A stretch of DNA of 64,000 bases, taken from contig OX365935.1 of assembly GCA_947243795.1 (NCBI GenBank), forward strand, positions 496,001 to 560,000. Direction: 5' to 3'. Shown here in pieces: positions 1-9,117 of the stretch (position 1 is the first letter of the stretch; every line of letters starts with the position of its first letter). The notes beneath the pieces were generated by a model that was not told the origin of the DNA, ran no database searches, and was given only the letters and a program-made list of their open reading frames with translations. Source of the stretch: Saccharomyces uvarum. Taxonomy: Eukaryota; Ascomycota; Saccharomycetes; Saccharomycetales; Saccharomycetaceae. The position numbers were made by a program, and so were the translations under genes.

Positions 1-1425
1 CAAACCATTGACATTTTCATCTCCTGCGTCCTGGTTGTGTTGTCTTTTGGAAAATAAATCACCCAACGACGCAGAAGGTCCTTCGCTGAAAAGACCCAGG
101 TGTTTTCTACTCATACTGCTTGGTGTCTTGGTAATCACACCAACGTAGCCCATGCTTAGTGGATATTTCTTATTATTCAGGATACTCCTGGCTTTTTCGG
201 GGTCCACTAAATCCAGTTTAGTAATGACACCTATTGTTCTTAAACCCTTAGGGTCTGCAATTTTGGAGGCCTTCAAGGCAGAGCTATTAGCCAAGTCAAC
301 GTCGGCGGCAGAAATTGCTAAAATAATATTAGGAGCAGCTAAATATTTTTCACATAAGTCACGAATTTTGGTTTTCAATTCTATTGGTTGGTCAGCGGCC
401 TCCACTTGAATGTAGCCAGGAAGATCTACTAACGATAAATCTGGGACGCGAGATGATTTGATTGTTAACTGAATAGGATCTTCGGAAACGGCTTCTGAGG
501 TTGGAACAGCCATGTTCAATTCCATTAGCATTCTTTTTACCTCTTTGAAATCCTTTATGTTGTAAAGACGCATGCTTGGAAAATCTGCCGTCACGGTATT
601 AGAATTAGGAGTATTTACCAAAGTTAACTCAATGGGTCTTCTTGTGACCATGTTGGAACCCTTTGGCAGAAATTCTTTTCCGACAATGGATTCTAATACG
701 GAAGACTTACCAGATGATTGTGATCCAATCACAACGATAGATGGTAATGTCAAGTGAGCAGAAGAAGAATCTACTTTATTCAAAATAGTTCTGATTTCAA
801 TCATTTGTTTGGTCAAGTTTAACATTTCGTCTTGAGTAGTATCTATAGCATCATTTTCGTTCTCATCTTCGTCATCATCGTCATTTATATCATTTTGTTC
901 CTTGCTTTCGTCGTCATCCAATGATGTGGCAGCAATTAATGTAGCAGTCGGCACATTGCCATCAATTCCACTACTTCCGTTTTGAGAATTACTACCAGGA
1001 AACATCTCATTAAACTTTTCCTTCATCGATTTACTAAAATCCTTGATTCGGTCCAGTTTATCCTTCGTGAACGAACTAGCCTCTTCCATCTTATAAGCTA
1101 TGTAACTCCCTGCAGCAGCCATCCCGCCACCTACATATATTGGTAGTCTGATGAATTTGGCAACTATTTTAGGAAAGCTTGATATCGATCTCTTGGTAAT
1201 CATGAAGTGTATAGCATTTTTACGCGTTGTTCCATAAGCGTTATTTATGCGGCTGTGTAGATGAATCAAGGGGTTCTTGATGTAAGGTAAGCTATACAGT
1301 ATCGCTGGATGAGTCGAAAGTTGTCTTTTCAAGAGCAGAAGTCGTACCGGATTTGCCTTAGTTCTTATTAAAATGCTAGAGTTTGCCACTCTTGGAATGG
1401 TCCTTAACGGAGTAAAAGTTCTCAT
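1..1425 (-). CDS. MGM1: Mitochondrial inner-membrane dynamin-like GTPase Mgm1 (5' part, runs off window)
   Basis: Dynamin-family GTPase (OPA1 orthologue) that drives inner-membrane fusion and keeps cristae shape. The start ATG is the reverse complement of bases 1423-1425, and 475 codons are visible before the window edge. The N-terminus is basic and serine/threonine-rich, as expected of a mitochondrial presequence. A membrane segment follows at about residues 85-110 (LPIYVGGGMAAAGSYIAY). The stretch TATLIAATSLDDDE near residues 155-168 matches the region cut by the rhomboid protease Pcp1 to make short Mgm1, and an acidic linker follows. GTPase motifs are present: P-loop GSQSSGKS (about 230), switch VTRRP, DLPG (about 333) and TKLD (about 403). 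The middle and GED domains lie outside the window. It is divergently arranged with STE4. Confidence 0.97.
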   Translation of the reverse strand, partial: MRTFTPLRTIPRVANSSILIRTKANPVRLLLLKRQLSTHPAILYSLPYIKNPLIHLHSRINNAYGTTRKNAIHFMITKRSISSFPKIVAKFIRLPIYVGGGMAAAGSYIAYKMEEASSFTKDKLDRIKDFSKSMKEKFNEMFPGSNSQNGSSGIDGNVPTATLIAATSLDDDESKEQNDINDDDDEDENENDAIDTTQDEMLNLTKQMIEIRTILNKVDSSSAHLTLPSIVVIGSQSSGKSSVLESIVGKEFLPKGSNMVTRRPIELTLVNTPNSNTVTADFPSMRLYNIKDFKEVKRMLMELNMAVPTSEAVSEDPIQLTIKSSRVPDLSLVDLPGYIQVEAADQPIELKTKIRDLCEKYLAAPNIILAISAADVDLANSSALKASKIADPKGLRTIGVITKLDLVDPEKARSILNNKKYPLSMGYVGVITKTPSSMSRKHLGLFSEGPSASLGDLFSKRQHNQDAGDENVNGL

Positions 1426-2217
1426 ACTATTAGAAAATTACCACGGCGGATATATGAGGTTATTATGCGTGTGAAAGAAGAAGAGATGAGAAAGAATAGA
1501 AAAAGTAAATGTCTACTCCCAGAATGAATTTTTCGATGTGTATCTCTAAACCAGTGACGTCCAATCCAGTTGTTCATAGTGCCATATAAAAGAATGTCAT
1601 CATTTTTTTTGATTGTTAGGGAAAAATATCGACAAGACAGATATTGATCATCGAATACGACCCGCTAAATGAGAATTCATTACGTAGCTAATCCTTTAAA
1701 GGCAGCATTCTTGCCATTCATTTCTCCTCTATAGTCGAGTCAGCCGATCTTGTTCTTCAGTGGTAGCTAATGGATCGGATTTTAAAAGCTGAAAGATGAA
1801 AACAAAAACATTTTCCACTTCGCTACATGTTCTACCAATATCACTTAAAAAGGATACCCTATTTGCTGTCACCTGTTGAGGTTCAACCCCAGCAGAAAAT
1901 CATTAAAAAGATAGACACTTGCTGTAGCCATACATCGAACTGAGGTGATAATTGCAGTCGTAGAGCGTAAGTATCTTTCTCTTCACGTGTGCTTTTTTCT
2001 GTAAATAACACGAAAACAATAAGTTTTGGCGATGAAATCGATTTGGGCAACTAGGTTCTAATTATCAGCCGATATTGTCAAACCTCAATAGGCACATTCC
2101 CGGTGCCCACTTTAACACCCTACGACGTATGAATTCTCCGCGTTTGCTGTCTCTTTGGGAGGAAAGACTTTTTGTACGCACGTTCCCGTGATGCAGATTT
2201 TTACACGCGTTGAAAAA

Positions 2218-2224
2218 TGTTTCA
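2218..2224 (-). promoter_or_regulatory. Pheromone-response element upstream of STE4
   Basis: TGTTTCA on the plus strand is the reverse complement of TGAAACA, the Ste12 binding site. It lies about 470 bp upstream of the STE4 ATG and is the distal of two copies. Ste12 control fits the pheromone pathway role of STE4, but binding here is inferred. Confidence 0.45.
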
Positions 2225-2374
2225 AAATGGAAACTGCGAAAAAAGACATATGTACTACGGCACCAGAAAAAAGTTAGTGTGACTTTTTGGATTTTAAACT
2301 GTTTATTTGTTGCCCTATTTGGCTTGCTGAGCTGTCGTGCTGTGTAGAAAAAAAAATTTTCACTTACGTTTGCC

Positions 2375-2381
2375 TGTTTCA
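2375..2381 (-). promoter_or_regulatory. Pheromone-response element upstream of STE4
   Basis: Second exact TGAAACA (read on the minus strand), about 314 bp upstream of the STE4 ATG. Ste12 sites usually act in pairs, which supports this as a working element. Confidence 0.5.
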
Positions 2382-2694
2382 TTTTAGTCTTTAACCTTAA
2401 CTTGTACTTGTAAAACTTTTCCTTAGGTTTATCCTTCACATGACCCTATCCCCATCAGTAACAAAATAGTTATCCTTAAAATCCCGGTTCACTTTTCTGG
2501 TTGTTTTCTTCCCCTTTTTACAATCCTGTTGCGGAAGTACAATATACTCTTGACCTTCTTTGTACCAGAACTCAAGTCAATAGGCCACCATCCAAAGGGG
2601 AAAAAAGGTGAGAAAATAAAATAGTGCTAGCATATTAGAACCTAAGAACGTCTTTTATCATTTCAAGCTTATAAACTTATCAAAAATAACGAAG

Positions 2695-3966
2695 ATGGCC
2701 GCATATCAAATGGATTCAACAGCGTATGCCAATAGTGTCACTCAGCAATATACTCAGCCGCAAAGTTTTATTTTACAAGACATTTCAGCTGTAGAGGATG
2801 AAATACAAAATAAAATAGAGGCTGCCAGACAAGAGAGTAAACAGCTTCATGCACAAATAAGCAAGGTTAAGCATAAAATACAGGACGCAAACCTATTCCA
2901 AATGGCCAATAAGCTGGCGCCACTAACCAAAAATAAGATCAATTTGAAACCGAATGTGGTACTGAAAGGTCATAACAATAAAATCTCAGACTTTCGCTGG
3001 AGTCGAGATTCAAAACACATTTTGAGTGCAAGTCAAGATGGCTTCATGCTTATATGGGACAGTGCTTCAGGTTTGAAACAAAACGCTATCCCATTAGATT
3101 CCCAATGGGTCCTTTCCTGTGCTATTTCGCCATCAAGTAATTTGGTAGCGAGTGCAGGTCTGAACAATAACTGTACCATTTATAGAGTTTCAAAAGAAAA
3201 TAGAGTGCAACAAAATGTTGCGTCAATTTTTAAAGGGCACACCTGTTATATTTCGGACATTGAATTTACAGACAACTCGCATATATTGACAGCGAGTGGG
3301 GATATGACATGTGCCTTGTGGGATATACCGAAAGCGAAAAGAGTGAGAGAATATTCCGATCATTTGGGTGATGTTTTGGCATTAGCCGTTCCTGAAGAGC
3401 CAAACTCAGAGATCTCCTCAAATATTTTTGCTAGTTGCGGTTCAGACGGGTATACATATATATGGGATAATAGATCCCCATCTGCAGTACAAAGCTTCTA
3501 CGTTAATGATAGTGATATCAATGCACTTCGCTTTTTCAAAGATGGGATGTCAATCGTGACAGGGAGTGACAACGGTGTAATAAATATGTATGACTTAAGG
3601 TCGGACTGCTCCATAGCGAGTTTCTCTCTCTTTCGAAATTATGAGGAACACATTCCTACTTATATGGCAGCCAACATGGAATATAATAGCACTCAATCAC
3701 CACAAACTTTAAGATCTACGACTTCAGGCTACCTGGATAATCAGGGAGTTGTTTCTTTAGACTTTAGTGCATCAGGAAGATTAATGTACTCATGCTATAC
3801 AGATCTCGGTTGTATTGTGTGGGATATATTAAAAGCAGAGATTGTAGGGAAACTCGAAGGTCACGGCGGGCGAGTTACTGGTGTACGCTCCAGTCCAGAT
3901 GGACTGGCTGTATGCACAGGTTCGTGGGACTCGACTATGAAAATCTGGTCTCCAGGTTACCAGTAG
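2695..3966 (+). CDS. STE4: G protein beta subunit Ste4 of the mating pathway
   Basis: Gbeta subunit that with Ste18 is released from Gpa1 by pheromone receptors and recruits Ste5 and Far1 at the plasma membrane. The 423-residue length is the same as the S. cerevisiae protein. An N-terminal helix (about residues 28-70, charged and heptad-like) is the expected Ggamma-binding coiled coil. Seven WD40 repeats follow, clear at VLKGHNNKISDFRWSRDSKH, IFKGHTCYISDIEF and the final LEGHGGRVTGVRSSPDG to IWSPGYQ. A loop at about 310-350, rich in Ser/Thr and Tyr, corresponds to the region phosphorylated on pheromone exposure. The upstream Ste12 sites fit its regulation. Confidence 0.97.
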   Translation: MAAYQMDSTAYANSVTQQYTQPQSFILQDISAVEDEIQNKIEAARQESKQLHAQISKVKHKIQDANLFQMANKLAPLTKNKINLKPNVVLKGHNNKISDFRWSRDSKHILSASQDGFMLIWDSASGLKQNAIPLDSQWVLSCAISPSSNLVASAGLNNNCTIYRVSKENRVQQNVASIFKGHTCYISDIEFTDNSHILTASGDMTCALWDIPKAKRVREYSDHLGDVLALAVPEEPNSEISSNIFASCGSDGYTYIWDNRSPSAVQSFYVNDSDINALRFFKDGMSIVTGSDNGVINMYDLRSDCSIASFSLFRNYEEHIPTYMAANMEYNSTQSPQTLRSTTSGYLDNQGVVSLDFSASGRLMYSCYTDLGCIVWDILKAEIVGKLEGHGGRVTGVRSSPDGLAVCTGSWDSTMKIWSPGYQ

Positions 3967-4314
3967 GATTGAATGGAAAGACAATTAGCAAAATTATTAA
4001 TAAATGTCATTTACATATATACACATATCATATCTAAATAGTGGAACAGCAGTAACATTAGCTTTGTGAATGGAAAGGGATATCTTCTGACCTAGTTGGG
4101 CCCTCCTAAATTCAAAATAAACACTCAGTAACAAGAAAGATTTCACACCAATGAATAGCCAAGCCTTTATTTTCTTCTCTATAATTTAAATAAACAGATA
4201 ACAAAAGCTGCATATACGTGAAAAACTTTGCTGTCTTCTTAAAAAATCATTATTGTCATTATTTTAGCTTCGTGCAATCATTACCATTTATATCATCAGG
4301 ATCTTAAGGCCTGT
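3967..4314. other. Convergent intergenic region STE4-SAS5
   Basis: 348 bp between two converging genes. AT-rich, with TA-rich blocks (catatatacacatat near 4014) of the kind used as yeast 3'-end efficiency elements. I see nothing else. Confidence 0.5.
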
Positions 4315-5097
4315 TCATGATGGCTTCAAGGTATTTGGTCCACCACGGATCTTACGATTATCAAACTCGTCTTTAAGTGCTGGAAAACTAGTTGCATCCA
4401 AATCGAAAACTGTAGTGTCTAGTTCAGCGGTTCCATCATTTGGTGACTTTTTCAAAACCTCCTGGACCTTCATTAGCAGTTCATCTGGTAGTTGGGTTAT
4501 GAACATGAAGAACTGTTCTCTTCTAGGATGGTTTTCGACTGCTTTTTGTACTGCAGGGTCGTTCAATATCATTTGAACAACGTCCGTCATAGCGTCCTCG
4601 TCAATGAAAGTAAGAGTTTTGATCCAGGATAAATCAGTCATACGGAGCGACACCTCTTCTTGTTGGTTCACAAACTCTTGCGGTAGATGAAAATATTTGG
4701 ATAGCTCATTTCTAAGAATTTGAGATCCACATGGAATATTAACAGTATAATCAATTGCATATGCATTATCTTCAAACGCTAAGTCATGTTCAATAATAAA
4801 TTTCCCGGCATCATCTATAAAGAAGCATTCGATCTGCAGGTTAAATTCTCCCCAACCAGTTTCCTTTATAAGAAAGGGTGATGAATTCAGTCTTCTTCTA
4901 GGCTTTTTAAAACTAGGATGCAAATGGTATATGCATTTAGATATGATAGCAGCCTCTACTTCGTTACCCTTCGCGTCTAGCATGATAAGCTCCATCTGCC
5001 ACCGACGCAACGGAACCTCATTCTCCTCTATTTTCTGTTCCGGTATTATTACCTGCTGTGTTTTTACTCTGAAAGTGGTTTCTATTGAATGATCCAT
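4315..5097 (-). CDS. SAS5: SAS complex subunit Sas5 (YEATS domain)
   Basis: Subunit of the SAS histone acetyltransferase (Sas2-Sas4-Sas5) that acetylates histone H4 Lys16 and limits spreading of silent chromatin. The YEATS fold covers about residues 25-140. It shows the family landmarks: RRWQMELIMLDAKG, then HPSF near 80 and ETGWGEFNLQIECFF near 105, whose aromatic residues build the acyl-lysine pocket. The rest is helical with no recognised domain. At 260 residues it is about a dozen longer than the S. cerevisiae protein as I recall it, mostly at the C-terminus. Confidence 0.93.
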   Translation of the reverse strand: MDHSIETTFRVKTQQVIIPEQKIEENEVPLRRWQMELIMLDAKGNEVEAAIISKCIYHLHPSFKKPRRRLNSSPFLIKETGWGEFNLQIECFFIDDAGKFIIEHDLAFEDNAYAIDYTVNIPCGSQILRNELSKYFHLPQEFVNQQEEVSLRMTDLSWIKTLTFIDEDAMTDVVQMILNDPAVQKAVENHPRREQFFMFITQLPDELLMKVQEVLKKSPNDGTAELDTTVFDLDATSFPALKDEFDNRKIRGGPNTLKPS

Positions 5098-5393
5098 AAA
5101 ATAGCGTTTAATTTGTACAGCGGGAGAAAAAAATGGCTCCTAAACCAAGGAATGACAGTGATTTAGTCGGTAAGTAATCTAGAGTGGCGATGCTATTCTT
5201 AAGGCTTCTCACTCCAGCTTTCCCTTGTACAAATTAAGCAGTGATGAGTTGCTTAGCGTAATCATAATTTCGCGATGTCCGTGAAACGCGACCGTGTCAC
5301 TCGGAAACGTCACTAAATAGCATTAATTATTCTATTTATATATTAATGATATATGTTTTATCTATCAAATTTAGTTAGAATTGCTACTAATCT

Positions 5394-6104
5394 TTAAGAG
5401 TAAAGTAGCAAATACACACAAAATATAACGGATAAGAAACCCATTGACGGCAACAAAAATGGGGACGAATTTTCATATCCTCCAATGACCGTAATATTTG
5501 CTGGTGCCGTAGTCGGCAATATTCCAACACTCGTACCGCCTGTGGGCGTAGCAAAACTTGTCGAGCCATACAAATAAGGAATTGTGCTGACCAAGGTCAC
5601 GGTAGTTGTTGAATTTTCGTTATTACTGGTTGCGTTACTGAGAGTGGCTATAATTTCTTTGTTTGCGTACATTTTCAGTTCCGGCTCTTGCTCCACTATC
5701 TCCCCAGTCCCGTTTTTCTCCTTTAAACTGTCTTCCATAATTTCATACAAAATGCTTTCAATTTGTGAGAACTTTTTGTGTTCCGCTATTGCCAGTGGAT
5801 CTTCCAGGAGAAAGTCAATTACAGAGTTTGGTGCAGTCACCGTATCAACTTGTTCTTGCGAGTGTAAAAGGCGAGATTTATCTGGCATGTCCGCTAACAC
5901 CAAATATGGACTAAACTCCATTTGGTTCAGCAGTGCTGGTGGCAGTGAGTTTTTTTCCAAATGAAACACTAAAGGATCAGATTTATTTTGTCCTGTGTCG
6001 CCCTCCTCATAGTCATCTGATGTGAATGTAATTGAGTATTTGGTAGCAAACACTTGAGCCATGAAAAAGGCAAAGAAAAGCGAAGATAAATACAATCCTA
6101 ACAT
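5394..6104 (-). CDS. SPR2: Putative GPI-anchored spore/cell wall protein Spr2 (YOR214C)
   Basis: Secreted wall protein of unknown biochemical role. Residues 1-21 are a clear signal peptide ending VFA. The C-terminus is a hydrophobic tail (about residues 217-236, SMGFLSVIFCVYLLLYS) after a small-residue NSS site, which is the pattern of a GPI-attachment signal. The body is acidic then Thr/Asn-rich with several N-glycosylation sequons. No catalytic domain is visible. Identity rests on synteny and the matching 236-residue length. A role in the spore wall is known only by annotation of the S. cerevisiae gene. Confidence 0.85.
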   Translation of the reverse strand: MLGLYLSSLFFAFFMAQVFATKYSITFTSDDYEEGDTGQNKSDPLVFHLEKNSLPPALLNQMEFSPYLVLADMPDKSRLLHSQEQVDTVTAPNSVIDFLLEDPLAIAEHKKFSQIESILYEIMEDSLKEKNGTGEIVEQEPELKMYANKEIIATLSNATSNNENSTTTVTLVSTIPYLYGSTSFATPTGGTSVGILPTTAPANITVIGGYENSSPFLLPSMGFLSVIFCVYLLLYS

Positions 6105-6556
6105 TTTAACGATAAGTTTAAAAATGGATGAAAATGCTTTGTTTTCTTTTCTTGTGTAATAGTTTCTTGTTTGGTGTTACTTTTTTAGTTATGTATGAGA
6201 GTTTTTAGTTAGCTGTTGGTTGTTTGTCCTTGACGTTCTTCAAATAAGCCCAAAGAATGCCAAAGAAAGAAAAATGTATAAATATATAAGAGCAAACTCT
6301 TAACAAACGAATAGTAAATGTCAGTTTACAAAATCAACCAAACATTACTGGCATACACAAAAACAGGATGTACAAAAAAAAAAAAAAAAAAAAAAAAATA
6401 GCAGAAAAAGCAAAGACGGTTTTTATTTAAAGAATAGTTAAGATATTAATATGTATTGATAAAAGTATTTTCTTCATAGTTGTCGACGAATATTCTACTT
6501 TGCCATATAATGCAGATTAAAAAATGTATAGCAGTTCGTCAAATGGGTTAAGGTCC
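6105..6556. other. Intergenic region upstream of SPR2, downstream of AIM41
   Basis: 452 bp holding the SPR2 promoter and AIM41 3' end. The main feature is a 25-base A tract at 6374-6398 (listed separately). No further gene is visible. Confidence 0.5.
6374..6398 (+). repeat. Poly(A) homopolymer of 25 bases
   Basis: An uninterrupted run of 25 A on the plus strand. It lies about 270 bp upstream of the SPR2 start and 160 bp past the AIM41 stop. Such tracts exclude nucleosomes and vary in length between strains. The exact count may also carry sequencing error. Confidence 0.9.
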
Positions 6557-7114
6557 TCATTTGAAGATTTCCTTAAATTGTTTCACGATGCTATTTTTTA
6601 TGGCAGTTGGTGACGTCTTGAATTCCGTTGGCAAAGATTTCCAGTCAATCTGTCCCAATAATTCTTTAATTTGGACTTTTTTGTCACCTGCCTTTTCCCT
6701 AAGGGCGTCCAACAAATTCTTCACATTTTGATCGGTATCAAGTTCAGATGAAACTGGTAATTGTTCCATATATTTTTTGATGACGTCCATTTCGTCTCGC
6801 TCCTTGCCTACCAAATCGTCTCTTTTGTTGGCGATGAATTCATTTATAGAGTCCTTTCTTTGAGAAATCAACTTAGAGTACATATCGTATAAAGAGTACT
6901 CGTCGCTGTTCTTCCCCTTTAAGTCAATCTCTTTGTTCTTAATGGCCGATAGCATGCTTCTGATGGCTGTCTTCTTCATCTCATCCTTGGCAATCATAGC
7001 CTTCTTTAGGTCCCCTTTCAACAGGCTAACTGCAGCCGTGTAGGCTGGAGAGCTGTTGTAGCGGACAAAGGTTATTCTAGTTGAAGCTAGTGGTCTAATT
7101 GATTGTCTGAACAT
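6557..7114 (-). CDS. AIM41: Mitochondrial YqeY/GatB-like protein Aim41
   Basis: Small mitochondrial protein of the YqeY family, which resembles the C-terminal domain of the GatB amidotransferase subunit. Function is not settled; mutants affect mitochondrial inheritance. The first about 20 residues are basic and free of acid (MFRQSIRPLASTRITFVRY), a good presequence. The YqeY helical domain then runs to the end, with the family pattern LKGDLKKAMIAKDEMKKTAIRS and the closing motif near KQFKEIF. At 185 residues it has the expected length. Confidence 0.92.
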   Translation of the reverse strand: MFRQSIRPLASTRITFVRYNSSPAYTAAVSLLKGDLKKAMIAKDEMKKTAIRSMLSAIKNKEIDLKGKNSDEYSLYDMYSKLISQRKDSINEFIANKRDDLVGKERDEMDVIKKYMEQLPVSSELDTDQNVKNLLDALREKAGDKKVQIKELLGQIDWKSLPTEFKTSPTAIKNSIVKQFKEIFK

Positions 7115-7338
7115 CTTGGAAAGGTGCTGTTTGCTATGTTTTCTTGCTTCTGTTCAGGGTCTCTTCTCCTCGTTTCCCTTAAATAAAACTGAAGATCCTC
7201 TATTTTTTCCCTTTAGAAAGCTCCTTCCCCCGAAAAGTCCCTGGTGCCGGGTAGGAACTCATCTATGTGATTTATCGTTTATAGAATTATACGTGGGGAT
7301 GGTGTTACACTAAGTATGTATACTGGCCGGGACTGCTT

Positions 7339-8796
7339 TCAATCCTTCTCACTTTCTTTCTCAAGATAGTTGGTCCATAGCGATACAAAACTTTCTGTTC
7401 TTGATACAGCGCTTGCACTTCTGGATTGGTCATTATTCGAAATTAAGCCGGCCTGCTGTTTCTTATCTTCGTCCCAATTCAAGAAATTGGACAACAATTC
7501 AAGGACTTCGAACTTCCTTGGGTCTGCTCTAGGTATGGCCACAAAAGAGATTAACAGGTTAGATATCAGTTCTTTATCGACGGATTCTGAGTCGCTCGAT
7601 TTCTTCAACATGGCTAGGGCCTTTGTTAGATGCTCGTTCAGTATGATAGCTTCATGGCGCAATTTGCCGATTTGTAACACATGCTGCTTGGATTCTTCCT
7701 CGTATTTTTCCTTCATGGACACGTCCTCTTTCATGTCTTCTATTTCTTTCTTCAAGTTTTCAAGAATTGTAATGTCTTTGTTGTGTGCTTCCAGCTCCGT
7801 GTCAAGTTGTGACCGCAAAGCTTTTACTTCCAGGTCCTTTTCTCTGGACTCCTCTTCCCTTTTGCTGACAAGTTCTTCGATTTTTAGTTCCAGGTCGTTC
7901 ACCGAGTTTTGCAAGGCTGTTTTCTCACCTTCTTGTAATTCCAAAGCTTGCTTCAAATCATCTCTTTCGTCCTTTAGGTCGGATTTATCTTGTTTAAGGT
8001 TCTCTAAGATTATCATCAGCTCTTGGACCTGAACACTTAATTGATCTTTATCCTTCCTATAAGCTTTAAGTTCTTTGCTATGCGTTTCAATAATGTCGTG
8101 CTGCTCGTCCTGCAAAGCCTCTATCTTTGATTCGTACTCCAAAAATATATCTTCTGCACTTTCTTGTTCCTTTTCCAGGTTTTCTAGCTCTTTATTTATT
8201 GTCACAATCGTTGATTGTAATTCAGAGTTTTCAATCTTGGTAGCTTCAAGTTTTTTCTTCAATTTTAGGTTTTGAGATTCGTATTCGGTTAGTTGTTCTT
8301 GGACTTCTTCTAATTGTTTCTGTGATTCCTTCATCTTATTAAAGATTGATTTCATGGATGATATCTTGCTTAAAAGGGTATTATATTGTGTCTTGAATTC
8401 GTCTCGTTCTTTAATTACGTTTTCAAGCTGATGTTTGGCATCTTCATTATGCGCTTCCTCGTCCTTCTTGGCATTCAATTCCAGATTCAAACGTTCGATC
8501 TCTTCTTTTAGCGCCTTTATTTCCTCGTCAGCCATCTTGTTTTCTAATGGGATGACTTTATCTGTGACCAGATCAGCACTGACTTCTTGTTGATTTATCT
8601 CCTGTGAATGCCCTTCTTTTTTAGCTTCTGCTTTTTCCAAGACTTCTAGAGCATCAACCGCTTTGGGGGTTTCGGTAGTTGCATCTTCTTTCGCAGGACT
8701 GATTACTACCTCATGTTCATTGGTGGTTTCGTCAACGGCTTCCACATGAGGCTGGTTTTTGGCCTTTTTACCTGTTTTTTTCTTGTTTTTACCCAT
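7339..8796 (-). CDS. RUD3: Golgi matrix coiled-coil protein Rud3
   Basis: Golgin of the cis-Golgi that tethers vesicles in ER-to-Golgi traffic (GMAP-210 relative). After a basic start (MGKNKKKTGKKAK) and an acidic low-complexity stretch, an almost unbroken coiled coil covers about residues 85-400. The C-terminal part, about 405-455, contains the conserved GRIP-related Arf-binding (GRAB) region around ELISNLLISFVAIPRADPRKFEVLELLSNFLNWDEDKK. The last 30 residues end YLEKESEKD. Length is 485, close to the S. cerevisiae protein. It shares a short divergent promoter with RFC1. Confidence 0.95.
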   Translation of the reverse strand: MGKNKKKTGKKAKNQPHVEAVDETTNEHEVVISPAKEDATTETPKAVDALEVLEKAEAKKEGHSQEINQQEVSADLVTDKVIPLENKMADEEIKALKEEIERLNLELNAKKDEEAHNEDAKHQLENVIKERDEFKTQYNTLLSKISSMKSIFNKMKESQKQLEEVQEQLTEYESQNLKLKKKLEATKIENSELQSTIVTINKELENLEKEQESAEDIFLEYESKIEALQDEQHDIIETHSKELKAYRKDKDQLSVQVQELMIILENLKQDKSDLKDERDDLKQALELQEGEKTALQNSVNDLELKIEELVSKREEESREKDLEVKALRSQLDTELEAHNKDITILENLKKEIEDMKEDVSMKEKYEEESKQHVLQIGKLRHEAIILNEHLTKALAMLKKSSDSESVDKELISNLLISFVAIPRADPRKFEVLELLSNFLNWDEDKKQQAGLISNNDQSRSASAVSRTESFVSLWTNYLEKESEKD

Positions 8797-9117
8797 TCTA
8801 GTACTAAGTAATACAATTCTTTGTGAATAGATTAACTAGATAGTGCATACGAGCATCAATGTATTACTTTTTGCACAGAAAGCCCAAATATTTTTCACAC
8901 TTGAAATTTCCATTTGTTTTCAATTTTCGTATCAAAATGAGCACGCAATTGGGAAGAGAAAGTACTGAAAAAAAAACAGAAATGAGATCAATTTGCCCAT
9001 GCGAGATAGAAAGGGTTTCGGGAAGAGTACTATTCTGACCCTTACAAATTGAAAATTGAGTTCCTTTTATCCACTCTAAAATTTGGGCCAACCGATAGTT
9101 AAGGTAAGTTGAGGAAA
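8797..9117. other. Divergent promoter region RUD3-RFC1
   Basis: 321 bp. I looked for MCB sites (ACGCGT), expected for an S-phase replication gene, and saw none. A-rich tracts are present. No other gene is visible. Confidence 0.45.

Larger units (their letters stand above)
1426..2694. other. Divergent intergenic region MGM1-STE4
   Basis: 1.27 kb between two divergent starts. It holds two exact pheromone-response elements near STE4 (listed separately) and several T- and A-tracts. A 124-codon minus-strand ORF at 2065-2439 has no recognisable domain and lies across the STE4 promoter, so I do not call it a gene. I could not find a convincing a1-alpha2 operator, although STE4 is haploid-specific in S. 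cerevisiae. Confidence 0.6.

Noticed and set aside
2065-2439. 124-codon minus-strand ORF upstream of STE4
   Set aside because: Lies across the STE4 promoter elements, with no recognisable domain.
9109-9117. Three-codon N-terminal extension of RFC1 from TTG
   Set aside because: The ATG at 9118 reproduces the known start and length; the same reasoning moved the starts of MCP1 and PUS7.
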